A DNA stretch of 64,000 nt from JAHLMO01 sp038997305 (GCA_038997305.1 JAWAZZ010000001.1:56963-120962), one strand, 5' to 3'. Numbered from the stretch's first letter, positions 17,785 to 27,848 are shown. The notes: generated by a model not told the origin, from the sequence alone. Numbers and translations are program-made.

Positions 17785-18847
17785 CATTAGAAAAATCAAT
17801 ATTGAAAAAGGTGGAAAAAACATAGCTTTAATTATTTTTATGTTTTTACTTTCCTTTACTTCTTTTGGTTTATCCCAGCAAAATATGTTAAAATGTACTA
17901 ATAATTATCTATTGGTTTCTTGTTTAGTAGATAATTGCTATTCTGGAGTGGTTATTGTCAATAATTCTTATGAAGTTTACACTATATCAATAGATATAAA
18001 TTCAAACTCATTTAATATTCAACCAAAAGGCAGTGAAATATTTTTTACGGTTATTTGTCAAGCTCCACAAAAAGTAGAAGAGTATAAGTATAAAATAAAT
18101 AATGTTATACTTTCGGATACATTCCAAAATGTTAATAACCAACTTATAGTTGGGAGAGGATGCTATAGCATAAGAACAGAAGTTAGTGGAAGCACTAGCT
18201 TTCTATATCTAGAAAAATATAGATATTCTGAAGGTGGATGTGAAGAAAGTCAAAAAGTTCAAACATTAAAAATTCCTTTGAAAAGCAAGGATGTGATAAT
18301 TCACGTAAATTGTAAATGCATAGAAAACAAAGGACTCTTATTGTCTATTGGAGATTTTGCTAGTGTAAACGAAGTAACATTAGCATCTTCAGATGAAGTA
18401 GTAATTTATTTGAAAAAAGGATGGAACATGATATCTAATCCGTCTGATAAGCCAATAACTTTAGAAGATTTTAGGAAAAGCGGATGTAATATTAGGTCTA
18501 TTTGGAAATATGAAAACAAGAAATGGCAAAGACCTACTGAAATATCAAACGATGCAAAAGGTTATTTTGTTTATGCAACTAACGATTGTGTATTAAGAGT
18601 TAAAAAACCATCAAAATCGAATGTAATATTAACTAACGAACTTTCAATTACTTTACAAAAAGGATGGAATTTAATTAGAGGTATTGATGGGTTAACTTGT
18701 GAAGATTTAGAGAGACTAGGATGTAAGTTATCATCAAAATCAAAAAACAAATGTTTTTGGATATATCAGAATAAGAAATGGGTAAGAACAAATGTGACTG
18801 AGATGCTATATGGGTATTGGGTATATTGTAGAGAAATTGTTAAGTAA
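17768..18847 (+). CDS. Secreted protein with GWNL modules
   Basis: 359 residues from ATG 17768, which overlaps the preceding stop by 17 bases; an internal ATG at 17840 would shorten the signal peptide. Signal sequence is about 15-36. The C-terminal half holds two modules of the form KKGWNxI followed by IWxYENKKW and a GYxVYxxxxC end (about 215-280 and 295-355). The N-terminal half is a cysteine-containing domain of unknown type. The same module occurs in the proteins at 18885, 23351 and 28554. The module is common in secreted microbial proteins; its ligand is not known to me. Confidence 0.75.
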   Translation: MASVYNIRKINIEKGGKNIALIIFMFLLSFTSFGLSQQNMLKCTNNYLLVSCLVDNCYSGVVIVNNSYEVYTISIDINSNSFNIQPKGSEIFFTVICQAPQKVEEYKYKINNVILSDTFQNVNNQLIVGRGCYSIRTEVSGSTSFLYLEKYRYSEGGCEESQKVQTLKIPLKSKDVIIHVNCKCIENKGLLLSIGDFASVNEVTLASSDEVVIYLKKGWNMISNPSDKPITLEDFRKSGCNIRSIWKYENKKWQRPTEISNDAKGYFVYATNDCVLRVKKPSKSNVILTNELSITLQKGWNLIRGIDGLTCEDLERLGCKLSSKSKNKCFWIYQNKKWVRTNVTEMLYGYWVYCREIVK

Positions 18848-18884
18848 TATGGATAAATATTTATTGTTAAACAAAATAATAATT

Positions 18885-21800
18885 ATGAATGGAAAATTCT
18901 TAAATGTAATACTATTTTTAATTTTCTTTTTGAGTTTTGGTATAGTTTATTCTGAAAATTATGTTTTAAGTCTTAAAAAGGGATGGAACTTGATTTCGAT
19001 ACCCTTAGCTCCATCTAATATAGAGTCTGTAAAATGTGATATATCTTCTATTTGGTCATATGAAAACGGTAAATGGAAAAAATTGAGTAATATTAATCAG
19101 TTAGTTCCTGGTAAAGGTTATTGGATATATGTTAGAAGTGCTACATGCGATATCGTTATCTATGGAGATAGAATAAATTATAATCCAATAGAAAAATTAA
19201 GTAAAGGATGGAATTTAGTTGGTATTGGTTCTAATGAAATATATGTTAAAGATTTAAAAAATGTTTGTAAAAATATTACTAGAATTTGGAGTTATGAAAA
19301 TGGCAGATGGATAAAATTAAATGATGATGATAAATTAATTCCTGGTAAAGGATATTGGATATATAGTAGAGATGAATGTGATTTAGGAAGAAGCAAGTTT
19401 GTAGGTTCTTCTAGTTGTCAATGTTATGATAATCTTAAAATAAATCCGGATAAAACTACATTTTCTCCTGGAGAAACTATAAATTTCGAAAGTGTTTGTG
19501 GTGATCAAGGAAATCTTATAACAATAGTTTTGAAAGATCCTAGTGGTAGTCAAAAAGCATCTGCATATTCTACTTGTCCTAGTCCAACTAGTAAAGCAAG
19601 CGGTAGTTATACATTTAAATCTACTGATCCTGCAGGAACTTGGAAATTAATAATGGATGTGAGTGGAGTTACTTGTGAGCATTGTGAAAAAGAAATAACA
19701 TTGCAAGGAACACAACAACAATGTAGTGTATCAGTATCTAATATAAATATTCAACAAACAAATACACCTACTTGTGGTCAATCAGCAACACTTTCAGTAT
19801 CTATATCTGGTACAGCAACAAATTGCCAATCTTTAAAAGCAGAAATTTATGAAGATCAAACTTTATTAAAAACAATATCATGTAGCATTTCGAATAATAA
19901 TTTACAATGTTCTGACACATTAACTTTAACAGTCTCTTCTAATAATCAAGAAGCAGACTTTGATATAGTAATTAAAGATAGTAATAACAATGAAAAGGCT
20001 AGAAGTCCTAAGAGAATTACATTACAATGTCAATCACAACAACAATGTCAAGTAACTTTAAATTCGTTATCTCTAAATCCATCATCCACGAACCAATGTG
20101 GTCAATTAATTCCATTAACTATAACTGTTAGTTATTCAGCTAGTGGAAATTGTCAAAACAAATATATTACAGTTTATGATCATGATAATAATGTTTTAGG
20201 TTATATTCCAATAGATACTTCTAAAACAAGTGGCTCATTAAATTTAAATACTTACAACGTTCCTTCAAAAAGTGATAAATATTTAATTTGGGCCTTAGCA
20301 GAAGGTTCCTCACAACAAGTTTCTGCATATTTAGATGTTCAATGTCAATCACAACAACAATGTCAAGTAACTCTTAATTCATTATCTCTAAGTGAATCAA
20401 CAGCACAATGCAATCAACAAATTTCATCATTAACAGCAACTGTTAGTTATTCAGCTAGTGGAAATTGTCAAAATCAAAACATAATAGTTTATAAACCAGA
20501 TGGAAGTGTTTTGTGCAATATTCCAATAGATACTTCCAAAAATAGCAATTCATGTTCAGCTAGTTATACTGCTCCATCGCAAAGTGGTATACATACATTC
20601 AAAGCTGTTTATGGAACTCAAGAAAAAACAGCAAGTTTAAATGTTCAATGTCAAAGTCAAGAAACTAAAATAGAAGTTTCTATAACTGCAGATAAAACAA
20701 CTTCTTATGTTAGAGACAAAATTAAAATAAGAGCAACTGCAAGATTCACCAATCTAAAAGAAACAGGAACATATGAGTTGTGGATATGTAGAGAAGGGTT
20801 ATCATATTGTTTAGCATCTGCTGCAAAGGTTTGCACAGATTCAAATTGTCTTAGAGAATTAGAGCAAAACGGTCTAACAAAAGAATATGAAGCTACTTCA
20901 GATTGTAGCGGAAGTTATAAATATTATGCAAAAGTTTATTTAGGAACTGATAAAGAACTTGCCAAGAGTAATCCAATAGAAGTTAATTTTAAGCTTCATG
21001 AAGGTTTAAAGATAGATGAATTAAAAGTTGAACCTCCAAAAGCAGATTCAGAGCAAAAAATAATAATAACTTTAAACCCAGATACATATAGAATACTAAA
21101 TGAATATTATTGTGAAGGATGTAAAGGTTTTAATACAGGTGATTATTTTGTATCAGTACCAGAATATTATGATCCTAATGGAAATAAAGTACAACTTTTG
21201 ATACCAGCTTGTAACGAAAATGATATAAGACAAAACAATGGTAAGTGTGTAATAGATAAGTATTTTAGTGGTAGTCCACTTAAACTGTTTAATAAACCAG
21301 GAACATATAAAGTAAGGGCAGTTTTAATGAGAGAGTGTGTAAGAGATGCTACTACTACAGAAAAGTTGACCGAAGGTTGGTTTACTGTAACAATTTCTTC
21401 ACAAAATTGTGTTGTTAACATCTCTGAGGTTAAAGTTGAAAAAGTAGATTCTAATATACCAAATTGTGGCCAAACTATAAATTTGAAATTCACGGTTAAT
21501 GGAAAGCATACTTCTTGTTCTAGTAGCGATATCGCTGCAATAATTTACGAAGGTTCTAGTGAGATTGGAAAATTACAATGTAATGTAAATAATGATGGTA
21601 CATTTAGATGCGAAGGACAACTTCAATATAAGATAATAGTTTCAGGAACCAAAACATTCAAAGCAAAAGTTCTTGATAAAGAAAAAGAGAGTAATCAAAT
21701 AGATTTATCTTGTCAACAACAGCAACAACAATGTACATCTGGTCAAACAAAATGCGAAAATAACAAATTATACGAATGTGTTAATGGACAATGGCAAGAC

Positions 21801-22535
21801 AAAACTCCTTCGTGTCCACAGGGTCAACAGTTTGTATGTGTAGATCAAACGCGTGGAGAATGTAGACAACAGCAACAACAATGTCAATTAAAATCTGTAA
21901 ATATAGAAAGTGTTAGACAATTAACAAAATGTGATGGGACAAAAGTTAGATACGAAGTAACTGTTTTTACAGATTATGAAAATTGCGAACAAATGCCTAA
22001 GGTAACTCTAGAATATGGAAGAAAAGATCAATTAAGACCTTCTAAAACACAACAACCAAAATCTGTTAGTAATGATGGAAAGAGAGCTATTTTTGAGGTA
22101 GAAATTAGTGGAGTTAGACATGGAACGCAGGTTTTCTTTAGAGCAACTGCTGAAATTTCTGGTCAACAGAAATCTACTGTCGATGAAGAAAGAACTGTAA
22201 ATTGTTATGTAGAAGAAGATACATATAAATGTATTGTCGATAACAACAGGGTAAAAATAGTAGCTTCTAACAACCAAGTTATATGGGAAAAAGAAAATAC
22301 ACAGACCATTTCATACTATTGTAAAAAAGAGAGTATAAGTGCTAGAAAAGGTATAACATCTAGTGATGGTGATTTTGAAGATTTCTTGAATGCTTTAGTT
22401 GGAGCAAGAAAAGTTTTTACTTGCAGTTTTTCAAACGGAAGGATAGAATGTAATATTGGTAATTTAAATGTGAGAGGTAGCACTGTTTGTATTCTAGTAG
22501 ACAATAATAATGCTATATGTAAAACAGTTAGTTAA
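18885..22535 (+). CDS. Large secreted multi-domain protein: GWNL, Ig-like and Cys/Gln-rich modules
   Basis: About 1216 residues from ATG 18885, which gives a proper signal peptide (NGKFLN then hydrophobic to VYSE). Domain order: two GWNL modules (about 25-165), five or more beta-sandwich domains separated by Gln-rich QCQSQQQCQ linkers, a cysteine-rich cassette (GQTKCENNKLYEC, 21738-21867), another beta domain, and a C-terminal domain. Each Ig-like domain tends to hold a cysteine at start and middle, suggesting one disulfide each. No membrane anchor at the C-terminus, so it may be released or bound to partners. The GWNL pair and cysteine cassette are near-identical to those at 28554. Confidence 0.85.
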   Translation: MNGKFLNVILFLIFFLSFGIVYSENYVLSLKKGWNLISIPLAPSNIESVKCDISSIWSYENGKWKKLSNINQLVPGKGYWIYVRSATCDIVIYGDRINYNPIEKLSKGWNLVGIGSNEIYVKDLKNVCKNITRIWSYENGRWIKLNDDDKLIPGKGYWIYSRDECDLGRSKFVGSSSCQCYDNLKINPDKTTFSPGETINFESVCGDQGNLITIVLKDPSGSQKASAYSTCPSPTSKASGSYTFKSTDPAGTWKLIMDVSGVTCEHCEKEITLQGTQQQCSVSVSNINIQQTNTPTCGQSATLSVSISGTATNCQSLKAEIYEDQTLLKTISCSISNNNLQCSDTLTLTVSSNNQEADFDIVIKDSNNNEKARSPKRITLQCQSQQQCQVTLNSLSLNPSSTNQCGQLIPLTITVSYSASGNCQNKYITVYDHDNNVLGYIPIDTSKTSGSLNLNTYNVPSKSDKYLIWALAEGSSQQVSAYLDVQCQSQQQCQVTLNSLSLSESTAQCNQQISSLTATVSYSASGNCQNQNIIVYKPDGSVLCNIPIDTSKNSNSCSASYTAPSQSGIHTFKAVYGTQEKTASLNVQCQSQETKIEVSITADKTTSYVRDKIKIRATARFTNLKETGTYELWICREGLSYCLASAAKVCTDSNCLRELEQNGLTKEYEATSDCSGSYKYYAKVYLGTDKELAKSNPIEVNFKLHEGLKIDELKVEPPKADSEQKIIITLNPDTYRILNEYYCEGCKGFNTGDYFVSVPEYYDPNGNKVQLLIPACNENDIRQNNGKCVIDKYFSGSPLKLFNKPGTYKVRAVLMRECVRDATTTEKLTEGWFTVTISSQNCVVNISEVKVEKVDSNIPNCGQTINLKFTVNGKHTSCSSSDIAAIIYEGSSEIGKLQCNVNNDGTFRCEGQLQYKIIVSGTKTFKAKVLDKEKESNQIDLSCQQQQQQCTSGQTKCENNKLYECVNGQWQDKTPSCPQGQQFVCVDQTRGECRQQQQQCQLKSVNIESVRQLTKCDGTKVRYEVTVFTDYENCEQMPKVTLEYGRKDQLRPSKTQQPKSVSNDGKRAIFEVEISGVRHGTQVFFRATAEISGQQKSTVDEERTVNCYVEEDTYKCIVDNNRVKIVASNNQVIWEKENTQTISYYCKKESISARKGITSSDGDFEDFLNALVGARKVFTCSFSNGRIECNIGNLNVRGSTVCILVDNNNAICKTVS
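19051..19385 (+). repeat. GWNL module DNA repeat, copy 1 (with 28722-29056)
   Basis: A 335-bp segment about 95% identical by eye to 28722-29056, in direct orientation, offset 9671 bp. Flanking coding sequence is much less similar, consistent with duplication or gene conversion of the module. Confidence 0.85.
20025..20661 (+). repeat. Tandem Ig-like domain repeat inside the 18885 gene
   Basis: Two tandem units of about 315 bp (from about 20025 and 20340). Each starts with the Gln-rich CQSQQQCQVTLNSLSL segment and shares TVSYSASGNCQN and IPIDTSK. A clear internal duplication of one beta-sandwich domain with its linker. Confidence 0.8.
21738..21867 (+). repeat. Cysteine cassette repeat, copy 1 (with 29382-29511)
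   Basis: A 130-bp segment nearly identical to 29382-29511 (offset 7644 bp), encoding GQTKCENNKLYECVNGQWQ and a following CPQ...CV segment. Also present in more diverged form three or more times in the 28554 protein. Confidence 0.85.
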
Positions 22536-22539
22536 TCAA

Positions 22540-22551
22540 AAAATATATATG
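22540..22551 (+). promoter_or_regulatory. TATA box for the prepilin-like gene 22576
   Basis: AAAAATATATAT-type box centred about 30 bases upstream of the start codon at 22576, in a 40-base spacer. Confidence 0.45.
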
Positions 22552-22575
22552 AGGTATAAGATATTATAATTTATT

Positions 22576-23283
22576 ATGTTGAACATCAGAGGCTTAAAAG
22601 GTTTTACTGCGATAGAAATTGTCTTTCTAATTTTTATTTTAATAGTTGTCGTGTTAGTTGTAATTCAAATGATTACTAGATATGTTAATCCAGGAAAAAT
22701 TAATCCTTATATTGAAAATATAGAAGAATTAGCGAAAAAGGATTATATGAGGCAATATTGTGATAATTTGTGCAATTCTATTAAAACTGCTACTAGTGAA
22801 AGAGAAAGATTGTTTGCAATGGCAAGATGGTGTATGGAAAATATAAAAGACAGAGGAAAAGATTATATAGATATAATTGAAGATGGAGTAAAAGGATTTT
22901 ATGTTATTGGTGGTTTACCTTATTGTGAAGCTGGCACATATTGTTTTCATTTCTTCTCTTGCGATGTAGGAATAACTTTGGATTTAAAGGAATGTAGGAG
23001 AATTCTTTGCGAATATTATACTCAACAATTGGGAGATACAAAAAAGGCTAGCGAGGCTATAGTAAATATCATAAACTGGGGAAAATGTAATGTCAACAAA
23101 GAACAATTATCTGGTAAACCATTGCTTTACTCAAGCGCTAGATGGTGGTATGATAAATATTTTAACATAACAGATGAAAATGGCGAACTCAAAGATTTTT
23201 GTAGCGTTCTCATAGCTGGTGGAGATATAGAGGGAATAGTTAGCGAAGGTGAAGAGGAAGGCTCTCCTCCAATGCCATCATAA
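22576..23283 (+). CDS. Type IV prepilin-like cysteine-rich protein
   Basis: 235 residues. The N-terminus reads MLNIRGLKG-FTAIE then a hydrophobic helix (about 12-32). The G|FTxxE pattern matches the classic type IV prepilin cleavage site with Glu at +5 (E14), so it should be processed by a prepilin peptidase. The ectodomain holds about 11 cysteines (CDNLCNS, RWCMEN, YCEAGTYC, SCDVG, ECRRILC, GKCNVN, DFC) and an acidic, Pro-ending tail. No other protein in the window has as clear a site. Its likely role is a pilus or pseudopilus subunit used with the platform at 9332. Confidence 0.75.
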   Translation: MLNIRGLKGFTAIEIVFLIFILIVVVLVVIQMITRYVNPGKINPYIENIEELAKKDYMRQYCDNLCNSIKTATSERERLFAMARWCMENIKDRGKDYIDIIEDGVKGFYVIGGLPYCEAGTYCFHFFSCDVGITLDLKECRRILCEYYTQQLGDTKKASEAIVNIINWGKCNVNKEQLSGKPLLYSSARWWYDKYFNITDENGELKDFCSVLIAGGDIEGIVSEGEEEGSPPMPS

Positions 23284-23312
23284 TCATAGAAGAAAAAATG
23301 AAACCTTTTAAT

Positions 23313-23325
23313 GAATTTATTTATT
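23313..23325 (+). promoter_or_regulatory. TATA box for the 23351 gene
   Basis: AT-rich box (ATTTATTTATT) centred about 30 bases before the ATG at 23351. Confidence 0.4.
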
Positions 23326-23350
23326 ATTTTCTAAATATAATTATTTTAAA

Positions 23351-25576
23351 ATGGTGAAATTAATAAACTTACAAAAATCAAAAATATTTTTCCTTCTTAC
23401 CATTCTAATATTTAATCTGTTTGTTTTCTCTTATTCTTTTTCTCAAGAAGGTTTAACTATAACATTGAAAAAAGGATGGAATCTAATTTCTTTACCAGCT
23501 GAAGATATAAAAATTAAAAATACAAATTGTGACATTAGGTCGATATGGGCATATGAAAACGGCAAATGGAATAAGTTATCTTCTTTGGAAAATTTGAGAG
23601 TTGGAAAAGGTTATTGGGTATATGTAAGAAACGATTGTGAAATTAATTTTGAAGGAAGTTTTGTAATTGGAACAACATTAGAAAACATAACAAAAGGATG
23701 GAATTTAGTTGGTGTTAATTCTGAAATCTTTGTAAGTAGATTAAAAGAGATATGTCCTACAGTAAGAACTGTATGGTCATATGAAAATGGTAAATGGATA
23801 AAATTAAAAGATGATGATAAATTAGTTCCTAATAAGGGATATTGGGTATATTCAAACGGATATTGTGATGTTAGAAAATCTTCCTTAGAAAAAATTACAA
23901 GGGAGGTTTCTCCCAAATTATCTCAAGTCGTTATGCAGGATCTACAGAATACAAATAAAATTGCTTCTATTCCAGCTATTCTTTTGTTGGTTCCTGATGT
24001 TGTGGATCAGCTTAATACAGAAGTCTCAGTAGTATTAATATCTAGAATGATTTTCAAAATACCTTATGATGCATTTCCTTTAACACTTAAAGTCAAAAAT
24101 TATAGAGGTTTTGATATTTGTGAAAGAAATATAAGAAGCTTTGATGAACTTTTTAGAATTTTTGGCTTAGATATAATAAATGTTTGTTCTTTCATAGTAA
24201 AAGATCAATCATATGAAGGTGCTTATGAATTGTTTGTATTTGATAGGAGCAACAACTTAATATTTAATGTAAAGTCTATTTCAGAACTAAAAATAGGTAA
24301 AGAAACAACTTATCCAACAGAAGAATGTAAGATATCTTATTTTGTAGTGAATTCAACAACTATCGATTGTAAGAGTGATAAACATCCTATAATTATTAAA
24401 TTTAATGCTAGCAAGGAATGCGTAGGAAAGGAAGTTAGAATACAGATCATACCAGAAGCAAGACTAATAGGTCCATTGTCAAAAGGTGTTATTATTAGGA
24501 GTTTTAATAAATCATTTGAAGTTTGCAAATTTAAGATAGAAAAAGTTGGAGAAAATACGGTAAGATGTGAAATTAATGTTTCTGCTTTGAAAGAGCATCT
24601 AAAAGGAGAGATAGATGAAAAAATGTTAGGAGAGGCATATGTACTAGTAAGGGCAGATTATGAAGGATTAGGTAATTACAGATATATAGGAAGGGTAGGT
24701 ATATTACCTGAATGTTTCAAAACAAGTAATTGTGAGGTATCTATAAAGGGAAAGGTTGTAAATGCAGATGTGAGAAATTGTGGTGATTTGACTAAATTGG
24801 ACTTTTATGTAGATATGTCTGTGAGATATAAACAGGGGGAGCGAGACTCTTGCCCAAACAAATATGAAATTTATATATTAGATTCGGGTGAAGTTTGGAA
24901 TAATGTTGGTAAAGGTGAAATAGATCTTGGAGATTTGCAGCCAACTCCACCACTAGAAGAAAATGGTTATGAAAGTCTGTTCGGAAGTCTAACTATACCT
25001 GCTAAGACTATTGTAACATACAATGGTCAGAAAAAAGAATTTATGATAGTGGTTGTTGGAGTCTTTGAAAATGAAAGAGGAATGCCAAAGAAAGTCATAT
25101 TGGCTAACACAACATTAACGTATTTTGCTGAATGTTTAAAATGTAGAGTAAAAGAAGCAAAATTAAGTTTAGATCCAAGTGAAATAACAACTTGTCCATT
25201 TAAAGTAAAAGCTAAAATTGAGGCAGAAGTTGAGAATTGTTGGAAAGATTCAGTGATTGTTGCAAGAGTATATAAACTTGACAAATTTATGCATTCAATA
25301 GATGATAAATTAGAGGTTTGTAAAGCGACAAAAACATTGTCAGATCTCGAATCAAATCCACCATCATTACCAGAAGATAAGACACCACCTTCTGTGAGTG
25401 GAAAAGTAACACTATCTTGCGAATTTTATGTTAAGACAGAAGCAGATAGTGGATATTATTTTGCCATAACAGGTAATGGAGTATCTAATTTAGCATTCTT
25501 AAATGTAACCTGTGAAAACATAAGAAGAAGACCAATAGTTCCAGAACCTCTTTCTACAGTATTGAATATAAGATAG
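23351..25576 (+). CDS. Secreted GWNL-module surface protein
   Basis: 741 residues. Signal peptide (about 10-33) followed by two GWNL modules (about 35-175) that align with those at 18885 and 28554, then several beta-rich domains with regularly placed cysteines (CKISYF, CKFKIEK, SNCEVS, CKVKEA) and a Pro-rich linker near 675-690. No C-terminal membrane helix. Probably an exported structural or binding protein. Neighbours on both sides are exported too, and each gene seems to have its own promoter rather than a single operon. Confidence 0.8.
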   Translation: MVKLINLQKSKIFFLLTILIFNLFVFSYSFSQEGLTITLKKGWNLISLPAEDIKIKNTNCDIRSIWAYENGKWNKLSSLENLRVGKGYWVYVRNDCEINFEGSFVIGTTLENITKGWNLVGVNSEIFVSRLKEICPTVRTVWSYENGKWIKLKDDDKLVPNKGYWVYSNGYCDVRKSSLEKITREVSPKLSQVVMQDLQNTNKIASIPAILLLVPDVVDQLNTEVSVVLISRMIFKIPYDAFPLTLKVKNYRGFDICERNIRSFDELFRIFGLDIINVCSFIVKDQSYEGAYELFVFDRSNNLIFNVKSISELKIGKETTYPTEECKISYFVVNSTTIDCKSDKHPIIIKFNASKECVGKEVRIQIIPEARLIGPLSKGVIIRSFNKSFEVCKFKIEKVGENTVRCEINVSALKEHLKGEIDEKMLGEAYVLVRADYEGLGNYRYIGRVGILPECFKTSNCEVSIKGKVVNADVRNCGDLTKLDFYVDMSVRYKQGERDSCPNKYEIYILDSGEVWNNVGKGEIDLGDLQPTPPLEENGYESLFGSLTIPAKTIVTYNGQKKEFMIVVVGVFENERGMPKKVILANTTLTYFAECLKCRVKEAKLSLDPSEITTCPFKVKAKIEAEVENCWKDSVIVARVYKLDKFMHSIDDKLEVCKATKTLSDLESNPPSLPEDKTPPSVSGKVTLSCEFYVKTEADSGYYFAITGNGVSNLAFLNVTCENIRRRPIVPEPLSTVLNIR

Positions 25577-25584
25577 ATAAAATC

Positions 25585-25595
25585 GAATTTAATAT
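25585..25595 (+). promoter_or_regulatory. TATA box for the 25614 gene
   Basis: ATTTAATATAC box about 24 bases upstream of the ATG at 25614, in a 37-base spacer. Confidence 0.45.
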
Positions 25596-25613
25596 ACACA
25601 CAAAATAATATTT

Positions 25614-27848
25614 ATGAGGAGAGTATTTTTTGTTTTTTTAGCTTTATTTTTAGTATTTTCATTATCAAATTTTTCTTATTCTTCGGAATGCGCAGCATAC
25701 TTGCTTAATTCTTGTGAATTTTCAGATAGGTATGAGTGCAGTTCTGTAAGTTTAGTCAGCGAAAGCGGCTTAGAATATAGAAGACATTACATAAGTGATA
25801 AAGATATAGCCCCTATTTCAATTGCTATAGATAGATATGGAAATGCTTGGATAGGAACAAAGGAAAATGAAATAGTTAAAATAAATTTTGATTGCAAAAA
25901 TAATATAGATTCTGACGGTGATGGAAAAGTGAGTATTAGTGAAATGAATGACATAAAAGACGATAAGTGTATAGAGCTAAGATTAAAACTTCCTTGTAAA
26001 AAAATTAATTCTGTTTGCATCGATTTTATTAATGATTTTTTGTATGCTGGATGTTATGATTCAAAACTATTTTATAGAATATCTTTAGATGGCGAAATTT
26101 TAAAAAGTTGGAAATTAGATTATGGACCTTTTAATTGTGTTGTAGACGATGCATCTAATGTTTGGATTTCTACATTGTCAAAAAACTTAATAGAAATAAA
26201 CTTTGAATCAGATAAACCAGAATATTATAAAGTTAGTGACAAAACATATAGTATTTCTAAATGTAAAGATAAAGATTGTCTAATAATAACTTCTGAAGAA
26301 AGTGGCAAAGTATTAATATTTAACACATCATCTAAAAAGGTAACTTTAGAGAGGAAAATTTCTTCTTATGCAATTTCTTCCATTTCTGATGATAATTTTA
26401 TTTATTTGTTGGATAGCAAAGAGGGGAAAATATACAGGCTCGATTTTAATTTAAACATATTGAATAATTTAGATATATGTAAATGGCCAATATCTGTTTC
26501 TATTGATTCTTGTAATAATGTTTGGATTATTTGTAGCGAGGAGTTATTAATATTATCTAAAGATTTTTCGAAAATAAACAAATATTCTATATCTTCTTCC
26601 AGGTTTTTTATTTCTGATTTTACTGGGTATTATTCTAATGCAAATATAAGAATAGAGCAAAAAAGTTTGCAAAAATTCAGAGATAACGATGGCAAATGCG
26701 AAATAGATAAGGGAGAAAATTGTGCAACATCTCCTAATGATTGTAGTTGCGGAAATGGTAAAATTTGTTGTATTAACGATCCAAAAAAAGATGAAAGGGG
26801 TTGTACAAACAGAAAAGCTAAAGAAGGAGAAGAATGTTATTGTAGCTCTCAATGTTTAGATAATCTGAATTGCAATCCGGTAGCTCCAAATTTCAATAAA
26901 TATAGTAGAGCTTGTTGCCCTGCCGGAAAAGTTTGGAATGGAACACATTGCACAGAAAGCGATTTACTTAGTTTTTGTCCTAAAGATACTAACTGTAAAT
27001 CTTTTTGGCCGAACAAGCAAGGAAAATTATTATCTATAAACGAAGAAAATTATGCTTGTGATTTATTTGAAGTTTGTCATCCATATGTTCAAAGTATAGC
27101 AAGAGAAGCCTTTGAATGTTGTTCAAAGGAGTGCAATTCTAATTGTCACTCTTATTGTAAAGAAGCTTTAGAATATTCTGGTTATAACAAAGAAAAAACT
27201 TATGAAAGATTAAAGTTTTGTATGGGACTATACATAACTTCTGGATTTGGCCCAGCAAAAAGATTTATGATAGGTTATAATGATGCTGAAATTTGTTGTG
27301 GAGCGAAATATTTTCCAGATAATAATATTAGAGATGTTTTAGAAGGTGTTTGTAAATCTGCTTATGGGGATAGTTTTATTGGCAAATGCGAACCTAAAAT
27401 AGAAAATACTGGTCTAAAAGATTTAGAATGTAAAGAAGCAGTAAGTAAATATCCTTTGGGATGGAAAAGCGATAATAATATGAAAGAAAATAGCTGTATA
27501 TTCTCTGATTTGCCTGCTCATGTTACTCTAAACTTTATAAAAACTGGAATATGTGTAGATTATTCTGTTGCGTTAACTTCTGCATTAAGAGCTGCTGGGT
27601 ATTCTTCGAATGAAGTTTATACTGTTGTGGCACCTGGACATGCTTATAATTTAGTTCTATTTCCTCTAAATGAAAAATATACTATAGTAGATACTACTGC
27701 CAATTATCCAAATAATTGGCGTCCGGGTCAGCAGCCAGGAAAGTATAACTTTGGAAATATTATGAAAAGTAGATGTGAATACGAGCAATGTATGAATGAT
27801 AATGGTATATTAACTTGTCCACCCAAAAATTTAGTTTATGGTTGCTAA
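25614..27848 (+). CDS. Secreted beta-propeller plus transglutaminase-like protein
   Basis: 744 residues. Signal peptide (1-25), beta-propeller (about 35-345) homologous to the centre of twin B at 3204, a cysteine-rich module (about 355-450), a helical cysteine-rich stretch, and a C-terminal transglutaminase-like domain. The papain-like triad is visible: C647 in TGICVDYSVALTSALRAAGY, H676 in PGHAYNLV, and D693 in VDTTA. The propeller contains a calcium-loop motif DSDGDGKVSISE (residues 99-110). The cysteine module is shared with the metzincin at 5686. Transglutaminase-like domains act as proteases or crosslinkers; which applies cannot be told here. Overlaps the next gene by 11 bases. Confidence 0.85.
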   Translation: MRRVFFVFLALFLVFSLSNFSYSSECAAYLLNSCEFSDRYECSSVSLVSESGLEYRRHYISDKDIAPISIAIDRYGNAWIGTKENEIVKINFDCKNNIDSDGDGKVSISEMNDIKDDKCIELRLKLPCKKINSVCIDFINDFLYAGCYDSKLFYRISLDGEILKSWKLDYGPFNCVVDDASNVWISTLSKNLIEINFESDKPEYYKVSDKTYSISKCKDKDCLIITSEESGKVLIFNTSSKKVTLERKISSYAISSISDDNFIYLLDSKEGKIYRLDFNLNILNNLDICKWPISVSIDSCNNVWIICSEELLILSKDFSKINKYSISSSRFFISDFTGYYSNANIRIEQKSLQKFRDNDGKCEIDKGENCATSPNDCSCGNGKICCINDPKKDERGCTNRKAKEGEECYCSSQCLDNLNCNPVAPNFNKYSRACCPAGKVWNGTHCTESDLLSFCPKDTNCKSFWPNKQGKLLSINEENYACDLFEVCHPYVQSIAREAFECCSKECNSNCHSYCKEALEYSGYNKEKTYERLKFCMGLYITSGFGPAKRFMIGYNDAEICCGAKYFPDNNIRDVLEGVCKSAYGDSFIGKCEPKIENTGLKDLECKEAVSKYPLGWKSDNNMKENSCIFSDLPAHVTLNFIKTGICVDYSVALTSALRAAGYSSNEVYTVVAPGHAYNLVLFPLNEKYTIVDTTANYPNNWRPGQQPGKYNFGNIMKSRCEYEQCMNDNGILTCPPKNLVYGC

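Noticed and set aside
20025..20661. CAA-rich tracts as microsatellites
   Set aside because: They encode Gln-rich linkers within a larger domain repeat; the runs are short and interrupted.
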